From NCBI GenBank assembly GCA_948766235.1, contig CAQCFX010000020.1:1-27184 (forward strand): 27,184 bases of DNA, in the 5' to 3' direction. This document shows positions 22,164-27,184 of this stretch, piece after piece. How positions within the stretch are numbered: the first letter of the stretch is position 1; the number at the start of each line of letters is the position of its first letter. The stretch comes from an uncultured Oscillospiraceae bacterium (GTDB lineage Bacteria; Bacillota; Clostridia; Oscillospirales; Oscillospiraceae). Made by a program: the position numbers and the translations under genes. Below the pieces are notes generated by a model. That model had not been told where the DNA came from. It ran no database searches and was given only the letters and a program-made list of their open reading frames with translations.

Positions 22164-23109
22164 CGCTCTGCACCAGATAGTCCATGAGGGCGGCGTTGGG
22201 GGCCAGCGCGAGCAGCTTCTCCAAATCGGGGACACTCTCCCGCGCCGACATGAGCCTGTTTTTGGCGCCGTGCCTGGCGGAAACAGCGCGAAGGACCCCG
22301 GCGCTCGCCGCCTCCTGGCGGTTGGCCAGCTCCTGCACCGCGTCATAGGCCGCCCGCTGAGAGGCGCGCAGCTCGTCCATGATGGTCACATAGTTCCTTC
22401 CCAGCATATGCAAGCTGCCGTTAGGTTCTTCCTGCAAATACTCCTTGCTTGTAATCAAGGCCATCCATGCCTTTTGGATGTTTTTATACGTCTCGCTGTC
22501 GCCGGCAATCGCGTTCAGCTGGGTCTGAAGGTAGATAATATCGGCCTGGGCCGCCGCCTTCTTTCTGGAGAAATTCAGCTGATAGATGATAAAGTTCTGG
22601 AATACCTTTTTGCTGCGGATGGGCCCGCGCCCCTCATACACCCGGTTTACAATCATCAGGTGGAGGGTAAGGCCCGGGCCGACGGACACCTGCTGGATGT
22701 CATGGGTGAAGCTGGCCGACTCCTTCCAGGCCAGGGCGGAAAGGGCGTTGGAGAGGAAGTTGATGGCCATTTTGATGGCCATGGAGGAATAGCCCTCCAG
22801 CGCGCTGAGGGCGGCCTGGGTCTCCGGGTCGGCGGACTGCGTTTCAAAAACCTCCTGGCCGATTTTCCGGATGACGTCGGCGATGTTGGCCATGGTGAAC
22901 TCCGCCTCCACCTGATAGTCCTCGTGCTCCTTGGCGGCCATCTGGATGTAGCTGCCGCCCGAATCCTCGTAGAACGCCTTCACCGCGTCCTGGAATTCCG
23001 TCATATACTCGGCGGCGGTCTGCTTGACGCTTTTGCTCAGCTCCTCCATGAATTTTGTGAACTCCTGGTCTGTCGCTGCCAGCTCCTTAATGGTGGGGGA
23101 TTTTCCCAT
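22153..23109 (-). CDS. Uncharacterised 318-aa helical protein, partner of the nuclease-like gene
   Basis: No known family was recognised. ATG 23109 follows AAGGAAGGAC; an open frame further upstream reads into the control region. The chain looks almost wholly helical: acidic amphipathic helices at 8-90 (FTKFMEELSKSVKQTAAEYM), a hydrophobic stretch at about 108-128 (SSMAIKMAINFLSNALSALAW), a short strand-like part at 138-157 (IQQVSVGPGLTLHLMIVNRV), then long helices to 275 (YNVTIMDEL-type heptads) and a short tail. There is no signal peptide. Long helices around one hydrophobic stretch and a beta element recall alpha-type pore formers or coiled-coil scaffolds, but this is inference. It is translationally coupled to the nuclease-like gene and divergent from a small Cro/C1-type regulator. 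Confidence 0.65.
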   Translation of the reverse strand: MGKSPTIKELAATDQEFTKFMEELSKSVKQTAAEYMTEFQDAVKAFYEDSGGSYIQMAAKEHEDYQVEAEFTMANIADVIRKIGQEVFETQSADPETQAALSALEGYSSMAIKMAINFLSNALSALAWKESASFTHDIQQVSVGPGLTLHLMIVNRVYEGRGPIRSKKVFQNFIIYQLNFSRKKAAAQADIIYLQTQLNAIAGDSETYKNIQKAWMALITSKEYLQEEPNGSLHMLGRNYVTIMDELRASQRAAYDAVQELANRQEAASAGVLRAVSARHGAKNRLMSARESVPDLEKLLALAPNAALMDYLVQSDAD

Positions 23110-23193
23110 TTTCTTGTCCTTCCTTTCATTTGTAATATAATGATTGATGGGGCTCACCGCCTTCAGTTTATCAAATGGCCAATCATTTAATAA

Positions 23194-23209
23194 CTTACAT
23201 ATGTGTAAG
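23194..23209. promoter_or_regulatory. Dyad operator candidate in the divergent region
   Basis: CTTACATATGTGTAAG (23194-23209) has six-base arms CTTACA/TGTAAG around four bases. A second weaker dyad, AAATG-N6-CATTT, lies at 23174-23189. Both are between the helical-protein ATG (23109) and the regulator start (23234), about 25 bases upstream of the latter, and suit binding by the encoded Cro/C1-type dimer. No convincing -35/-10 pair was found on either strand. Confidence 0.45.
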
Positions 23210-23233
23210 CGATGGGAAAGGAGTGGATTTGTT

Positions 23234-23434
23234 GTGATTACCTTTGAACCGTTTTGGGAAACCCTGCGCCGCCGGGGCATTTCCACCTACGATTTAGAAT
23301 ATCAATATGACATCAACCCGGCGGAAATTTCCCGCCTCAAGCACAACCACAACTTCACCTTGCGCTCAGTGGACAAGTATTGCCGGCTGCTGGGCTGCCG
23401 CGTGGAGGAAATCATCTGGTATGTAGAAAAATAG
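23234..23434 (+). CDS. Small Cro/C1-type helix-turn-helix regulator, GTG start
   Basis: This 66-aa protein is little more than a helix-turn-helix: FEPFWETLRRRGISTYDLEYQ, then INPAEISRLKHNHNFTLRSVDKYCRLLGCRVEEII, as in compact Cro/C1 (HTH_26-like) proteins. The GTG at 23234 lies ten bases after AAAGGAG; an ATG 90 bases upstream lacks a ribosome site and would add a non-conserved tail. It is divergent from the helical-protein/nuclease-like pair and probably represses that pair and itself through the dyad at 23194-23209. A terminator follows at once. Confidence 0.8.
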   Translation: MITFEPFWETLRRRGISTYDLEYQYDINPAEISRLKHNHNFTLRSVDKYCRLLGCRVEEIIWYVEK

Positions 23435-23476
23435 GGGGACCGAAAGCTTAAAATAAGGCGCGGCCCCCCATTTTTT
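23434..23476 (+). terminator. Rho-independent terminator of the small regulator gene
   Basis: GGGGG-A-CCG (23434-23442) pairs with CGG-CCCCC (23461-23468) with one bulged A, an inner CTTA/TAAG pairing, and TTTTTT at 23471-23476. It begins in the stop codon of the regulator. Confidence 0.7.
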
Positions 23477-23478
23477 CT

Positions 23479-23988
23479 TTACACAGTTTGCCGAATCACG
23501 CCGCAGGCGATTTTCGTGCCGGAATTGCCCGACGGCTGGGTTGTGAAGTCGTCGGGGTGGTCGTGGATGATAACGGTTTTTCCCATCACCTCATCCACGG
23601 AAAAACGGTTGGTCAAAAACAGGCAGAGCGCGCGTCCATTGTTCCCAAACAGCGGCAGCAGGTCTCCGGCGTGGTGCGGGTGCTCACATTTACCCGGATT
23701 GTAATGGGCCATAGCGTCTGCAAGCGGGTCTTCCATATTGCCGCCGCAGTCGGCGCCCTCATGGATATGGAACCCGAAGATGCGTTCCCGGCAGGGACGG
23801 TCCGATTGGGGCAGACCGCTGACCTGGACGAAGACAATCACGCCCTCATCGGTCTGATAGAGCCGCACCATGCCTGATACGCCGGGATAGTTCCTGCTGC
23901 CCGAGATGCTGGCCGCCGCCTGGGGCCCGGCGCGCAGGATGGAACAAAGGCCGGCCTTGGAACAGCCGCAAGATGATGACCTGTTCAT
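23479..23988 (-). CDS. sodC: Cu/Zn-type superoxide dismutase
   Basis: This 169-aa protein carries the full metal-ligand set of Cu/Zn superoxide dismutase: the two copper His in FGFHIHEG, the bridging His in AHYNPGKCEHPHH, zinc His and Asp in HHAGDLL, and the last copper His in VIIHDHPDDF. Cysteines for the structural disulfide are present (ADCGG and IACGV). The active-site Arg usually found before ACG is Lys here (GTKIACG). There is no signal peptide; the N-terminus MNRSSSCGCSKAGLC is Cys-rich and looks cytosolic. The enzyme converts superoxide to oxygen and peroxide. ATG 23988 follows AAGGAGT. Such proteins occur in some anaerobic Firmicutes but activity is not assured by sequence. Confidence 0.88.
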   Translation of the reverse strand: MNRSSSCGCSKAGLCSILRAGPQAAASISGSRNYPGVSGMVRLYQTDEGVIVFVQVSGLPQSDRPCRERIFGFHIHEGADCGGNMEDPLADAMAHYNPGKCEHPHHAGDLLPLFGNNGRALCLFLTNRFSVDEVMGKTVIIHDHPDDFTTQPSGNSGTKIACGVIRQTV

Positions 23989-24025
23989 ATCTCAAATACT
24001 CCTTAAAGACAAGGTTCTACATATC

Positions 24026-24031
24026 ATTATA
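24026..24031 (-). promoter_or_regulatory. Probable -10 element of sodC
   Basis: TATAAT on the minus strand at 24026-24031, 38 bases upstream of the sodC start. No good -35 is found at 16-18 bp, so an activator or weak promoter is possible. An eight-pair hairpin CCCATGGC/GCCATGGG lies upstream at 24068-24094. Confidence 0.4.
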
Positions 24032-24113
24032 TACGGGCAGGGAACGCGGGGTTCACTCAGGGTCCAGCCCATGGCGGCGGCTGCCGGCCATGGGCGCCCG
24101 TTCTATCAATATA

Positions 24114-24297
24114 AAACCCCCTCTGCAAACAGCCGTTTACAGAGAGGGTTAATGCGGCAAAACCGCTTATTCAGCGCCCGCCAAACGGGGCCCCCGCAAA
24201 GCCGCCCGCAGGGCGGCCCCAACCGCGAGCCCAGCAAAGCGGGTCGCGGTTGGAAAGGAGGGGCAGCGGAGTGAGCGCACCCTGACTTTTGAAAAAA
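24114..24297 (-). other. Highly structured GC-rich intergenic stretch
   Basis: The 342 bp between sodC and tRNA-Ser hold no credible gene. Three hairpins stand in series on the minus strand: CCAACCGCGA/TCGCGGTTGG (24219-24253, ten pairs), GCCGCCC-GCA-GGGCGGC (24201-24217, seven pairs) and a longer imperfect one with arms at 24114-24125 and 24139-24150. The last is followed on the minus strand by TTTTATA, like a terminator. It could be a structured small RNA, an intergenic repeat family or stacked terminators. No promoter was seen inside. Confidence 0.4.
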
Positions 24298-24329
24298 GTC
24301 GGGGCAAGCGATACATAGCTTGCCCCGAC
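24298..24329 (-). terminator. Rho-independent terminator of tRNA-Ser
   Basis: GTCGGGGCAAGC (24298-24309) and GCTTGCCCCGAC (24318-24329) form a perfect 12-pair stem. On the minus strand TTTTTTC follows directly. It lies one base beyond the tRNA CCA. Confidence 0.9.
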
Positions 24330-24330
24330 G

Positions 24331-24419
24331 TGGCGCAGCGGGTGGGATTCGAACCCACGTGCAGTTACCTGCAAACTGATTTCGAGTCAGCCCCGTTATG
24401 ACCACTTCGATACCGCTGC
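24331..24419 (-). tRNA. tRNA-Ser (anticodon CGA)
   Basis: On the minus strand acceptor GCAGCGG pairs with CCGCTGC over seven bases, with discriminator G and encoded CCA (24331-24333). The anticodon arm GCTGA-CTCGAAA-TCAGT gives anticodon CGA, reading UCG serine codons. A long variable arm (TGCAG/CTGCA) is present as in serine tRNAs, and the T-arm is GTGGG-TTCGAAT-CCCAC. It has its own promoter and terminator. Confidence 0.95.
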
Positions 24420-24488
24420 CTATTCCATTTTGCCTGTGCGGCGCACCAGTCCATTTACACCGCTCTGACACTGCCGCACATCTTTTAT

Positions 24489-24517
24489 AGAATACCCCAT
24501 GCCCGGCGAAATGTCAA
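24489..24517 (-). promoter_or_regulatory. Sigma-A promoter of tRNA-Ser
   Basis: On the minus strand TTGACA (24512-24517; perfect), 17 bp, TATTCT (24489-24494). Transcription would start near 24482, about 60 bases before the mature tRNA 5' end. The promoter lies just beyond the MATE stop codon. Confidence 0.8.
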
Positions 24518-24525
24518 TCCCCAGT

Positions 24526-25857
24526 CTACCGCAGCACCTGCCGCTGCGTCCATTTTCCGCTGCGAAAGCGCAGAATATAGACGGTTCCCCGGCACAGCCA
24601 GTCGCACAGCCAGGCAATCCACACGCCGAACAGCCCCACGCCAAAGCCGCGGCACAGCACCATGCACAGCCCCACCCGGAAAATCCACATGGACGCGGCG
24701 GACACGCCCGCGGCAAAGCGCACGTCTCCCGCCGCCCGCATCCCGTTGGGCAGGGTGAACGCCGCCACCCACAGCACCATCCGCCCCACGCTGATCAGCA
24801 CCATCAGCTGGAACGTCAGCTCCGCGCTCTCCGGCGTCATTTGGGACACCCGGGTCACCAGCGGCGTGGCCGCCAGCACCGTCAGGCACGTCACCGCCAT
24901 CACGCACTCCGCAATCAGGCAGAAGCGCTTGGTGTAGGTCTTGGCCTCCTCCACCCGGCCCGCGCCCATGCACTGCCCCGCCACGGTGAGCAGGCCCACG
25001 CCCAGGGCCATGGGGGGCATCCCCTGCACCATATCCAGGGTCTGCGTCATGGCGTGGGCGGCGATGGCGGCGGTGGAGAAGGTGGACACCGTGGACTGCA
25101 CCATCAGCTTGCCCAGCTGAAACATGGCGTTCTCCACCCCCGTGGGCACGCCCACCCGCAGCACCGTGCCGATTACCGCCCGGTCCGGCCGGATGCGCCA
25201 ATAGTCCCGGATACACACCAGCAGCTTCCGGCTGCGCAGCAGCGCCATAAGCACCACCGCGCTGACAATGCGCGAGGCCAGCGTGGCCAGCGCCGCCCCC
25301 ACCACGCCCTTGTGAAACACGAAAATCATCACCGCGTTGCCCGCGATGTTCACCCCGTTGGCCACCGCCGCCACCGCCATGGGCGGCGCGGAGCGCTGCT
25401 GCGCCCGGAACACCGCCGCCGCCGTCTGCTGGGCGGCCAGAAAGGGATAGGACAGGGCCGTGATGAAGAAATAGTCCAGCGCCTGGTCCATCACCGCCTG
25501 CTCCACCGAGCCGAAAATCAGCCCCAGCAGCACGCGGCGCAGCACCAGGCAGGCCGCCGTCACCACCGCGCCCAGCCCCACGCTCACCAGTAGCACCTGC
25601 CTGGCGGCATTGCCGGCCTGGTCCGTCTCCCCCCGGCCCAGATACTGGGCGCACACAATCACGCCCCCCGCCGCCAAAGCGCTGAGCAGGTTCAGCATCA
25701 GCATATTCACCGAGTCCACCAGCGCCACCGCAGAGATGGCGCTCTCCCCCACTGTGGTCACCATCATGGTGTCCGCGATGCCCATCAGGCCGGACAAAAC
25801 CTGCTCCAGCATCAGGGGAATGAGCAGGGCAATGATTTGACGGCGGGTAAACATCAT
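24526..25857 (-). CDS. MATE-family multidrug/sodium efflux transporter
   Basis: This 443-aa membrane protein has about twelve hydrophobic segments in two similar halves, as in MATE carriers. Family features include LIPLMLEQVLSGLMGIADTMMVTTVGESAISAVALVDSVNML near the start, GGVIVCAQYLGRG (about 63-75) and, in the second half, the matching GVPTGVENAMFQLGKLMVQ and GVGLLTVAGQCMGAGR. It would export cationic or aromatic compounds in exchange for Na+ or H+; the substrate is not predictable. Two adjacent ATGs (25857 and 25854) follow AGCTGGAG; the second has the better spacing, and the choice affects only one residue. It stands alone with its own strong promoter. Confidence 0.92.
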   Translation of the reverse strand: MMFTRRQIIALLIPLMLEQVLSGLMGIADTMMVTTVGESAISAVALVDSVNMLMLNLLSALAAGGVIVCAQYLGRGETDQAGNAARQVLLVSVGLGAVVTAACLVLRRVLLGLIFGSVEQAVMDQALDYFFITALSYPFLAAQQTAAAVFRAQQRSAPPMAVAAVANGVNIAGNAVMIFVFHKGVVGAALATLASRIVSAVVLMALLRSRKLLVCIRDYWRIRPDRAVIGTVLRVGVPTGVENAMFQLGKLMVQSTVSTFSTAAIAAHAMTQTLDMVQGMPPMALGVGLLTVAGQCMGAGRVEEAKTYTKRFCLIAECVMAVTCLTVLAATPLVTRVSQMTPESAELTFQLMVLISVGRMVLWVAAFTLPNGMRAAGDVRFAAGVSAASMWIFRVGLCMVLCRGFGVGLFGVWIAWLCDWLCRGTVYILRFRSGKWTQRQVLR

Positions 25858-25895
25858 GGCGCTCCAGCTTCCTTTTCGCAGATAGTATGGCAGCT

Positions 25896-25924
25896 ATTAT
25901 AGCCCCACCGCCCGCAAATGGCAA
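25896..25924 (-). promoter_or_regulatory. Sigma-A promoter of the MATE transporter
   Basis: On the minus strand TTGCCA (25919-25924; five of six), 17 bp, TATAAT (25896-25901; perfect). The leader is about 35 bases. Confidence 0.75.
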
Positions 25925-26022
25925 GCCTGCCCGGCAGTTCTCCCCATTTTTCCGAATATTTACCGCTTATTTCGCATACAATGACATAAAGCCGCTGTTT
26001 TTTCATTTGCTTTTTGTGCATC

Positions 26023-26051
26023 TTGACTTTGGGCCGCTGGAGGACTATAAT
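26023..26051 (+). promoter_or_regulatory. Sigma-A promoter of glgB
   Basis: TTGACT (26023-26028; five of six), 17 bp, TATAAT (26046-26051; perfect). It leads to the glgB ATG at 26137 through a leader of about 80 bases. Confidence 0.8.
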
Positions 26052-26136
26052 GTATACGTTATCACACATACTGTACCGCACACCCCTTATTTACAGTATT
26101 TTCCGCCCTCCGCCGGCGGAAGTTTGGAGGCACGAT

Positions 26137-27184
26137 ATGTTGAACAAAACTGACCACCTCAGCGACGCCATCGCCCGGTTCAACGCCGGGACAAGCACCG
26201 ACGCCTACCAGTTCCTGGGCTGCCACAAGCAGGTGGCGGACGGGCAGGAAGGCTACGTCTTCCGCGTATGGGCCCCCCACGCCAAAAGCGTGCGGGTGCT
26301 GGGCCGTTTCAATGACTGGGACAAGGCGTCCCCCGCCATGGAACGCATCGCCCCCTCCATCTGGGAGCGCTTTATCCCCGGAGTGGAGGTCTACGATGAG
26401 TACAAATTCTACATCGAGCGGCCCGACGGCACCTTTGTGTTCCGCGCCGACCCCTACGCCACCCACTCCGCCACCCGCCCGGACAACGCCAGCAAGGTGT
26501 TCGACCTGGACGGCTTTGAGTGGACGGACGCCGCCTACCGCCGCGCCCGCGCCCGCCGGGAGGTGCTGAAAAGCCCGGTGAACATATACGAAATGCACCT
26601 TGGCTCCTGGCGGCGGCACGAGGACGGCAACTTCCTCTCCTATGAGGAGTGCGCCCGGCAGCTGGTGCCCTACCTGAAGGAGATGGGCTACACTCATGTG
26701 GAGCTGCTCCCCGTCAGCGAGTACCCCTACGACCCCTCCTGGGGCTATCAGGTCACCGGTTACTACGCCCCCACCTCCCGCTACGGCACCCCCCACGACT
26801 TCATGAAGTTCGTGGATATGTGCCATGAGGCGGGCATCGGCGTCATCATCGACTGGGTGGGCGCCCACTTCCCCCGGGACGAGTGCGGCCTGTTCGAGTT
26901 CGACGGCGGCTACTGCTACGAGCCCGCCGACCCCCTGCGCCGGGAGCACCCCGACTGGGGCACCCGCATCTTCGACTACGGCCGGTATGAGGTGCGCTCC
27001 TTCCTGATTTCCAACGTGGTCTACTGGCTGGACAAGTTCCACATCGACGGCATCCGGGTGGACGCGGTGGCCTCCATGCTGTATCTGGACTACGGCCGCC
27101 AGGGCGGCGAGTGGCGGCCCAACAAGGACGGCGGCAACATCAATCTGGAGGCGGTGCAGTTCCTGCGGGACATGAACTCCGCCG
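26137..27184 (+). CDS. glgB: 1,4-alpha-glucan branching enzyme, 5' part (continues beyond window)
   Basis: The frame is open from ATG 26137 (after TTTGGAGG) to the window end; 349 codons are visible out of the usual 600-750. GlgB makes alpha-1,6 branches in glycogen. Residues about 15-110 form the N-terminal CBM48 domain (FLGCHKQ, YVFRVWAPHAKSVRVLGRFNDW). The GH13 catalytic barrel follows: INIYEMHLGSWRR-type entry, GYTHVELLPVSEYPYDPSWGYQVTGYYAPTSRYG, GIGVIIDWVGAHFPRD and the strand DGIRVDAVASMLY, which carries the catalytic Asp nucleophile. The catalytic acid Glu would lie beyond the window. Its own promoter makes it the probable first gene of a glycogen operon. It is divergent from the MATE gene. 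Confidence 0.93.
   Translation, partial: MLNKTDHLSDAIARFNAGTSTDAYQFLGCHKQVADGQEGYVFRVWAPHAKSVRVLGRFNDWDKASPAMERIAPSIWERFIPGVEVYDEYKFYIERPDGTFVFRADPYATHSATRPDNASKVFDLDGFEWTDAAYRRARARREVLKSPVNIYEMHLGSWRRHEDGNFLSYEECARQLVPYLKEMGYTHVELLPVSEYPYDPSWGYQVTGYYAPTSRYGTPHDFMKFVDMCHEAGIGVIIDWVGAHFPRDECGLFEFDGGYCYEPADPLRREHPDWGTRIFDYGRYEVRSFLISNVVYWLDKFHIDGIRVDAVASMLYLDYGRQGGEWRPNKDGGNINLEAVQFLRDMNSA

Noticed and set aside
24160..24290. Short Arg/Ala/Pro-rich open frames in several phases beside tRNA-Ser
   Set aside because: They run through perfect hairpins, lack ribosome sites and have no protein-like composition.
1..27184. CRISPR arrays, insertion sequences, prophage or integrase genes
   Set aside because: No regularly spaced repeats, transposase motifs, terminal repeats or phage structural genes were found on either strand.

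Overview
The window looks like chromosome from a GC-rich, low-oxygen Gram-positive of the Clostridia, most likely an Oscillospiraceae-type gut bacterium near Intestinimonas or Flavonifractor. This rests on the class B sortase, lipoproteins with short lipoboxes, strong AGGAGG ribosome sites, sigma-A promoters, and genes for lysine fermentation. The genus is inference. I see no transposase, integrase, phage gene, rRNA or CRISPR array.

Left part (1-8717). After the tail of a sortase gene comes a block for anaerobic lysine fermentation: kal (3-aminobutyryl-CoA ammonia lyase), a 694-aa sigma-54 activator, kdd (3,5-diaminohexanoate dehydrogenase) and kce (3-keto-5-aminohexanoate cleavage enzyme), followed by a complete TRAP transporter (dctP-dctQ-dctM). 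The activator's sensor half is a paralogue of Kdd, the enzyme it appears to control. kal and kdd each have a -24/-12 promoter, and three tandem dyad sites lie 150-210 bp upstream of the kdd promoter. The evident model is a metabolite-sensing switch built from a duplicated pathway enzyme. kce has no ATG, GTG or TTG at its correct start and seems to use ACG.

Middle part (8718-16701). A methyl-accepting chemotaxis receptor (minus strand) is followed by a two-component system (histidine kinase and OmpR-type regulator, ATGA overlap), a DUF4956 membrane protein, a VTC-domain protein and, divergently, a large beta-helix-like lipoprotein (Cthe_2159/DUF4353 type). The divergent intergenic region carries two 18-bp copies of an 11-bp-period direct repeat in mirror image, each placed the same distance from a -10 box. 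This is a probable operator pair for the neighbouring regulator.

Right part (16702-27184). An AgrC-like kinase gene is broken by an apparent one-base deletion near 17535. Its LytTR regulator is intact, and paired LytTR-type boxes precede two small genes (DUF6440 type and an unknown 148-aa protein). Then come a Vat-like acetyltransferase, a methyltransferase, and a minus-strand pair (318-aa helical protein plus 168-aa PD-(D/E)XK nuclease-like protein) divergent from a small Cro/C1-type regulator, which is a candidate undescribed conflict or defence module. The end holds a Cu/Zn superoxide dismutase, a strongly structured intergenic stretch, tRNA-Ser(CGA), a MATE efflux pump and the first 1048 bases of glgB, which runs off the window.
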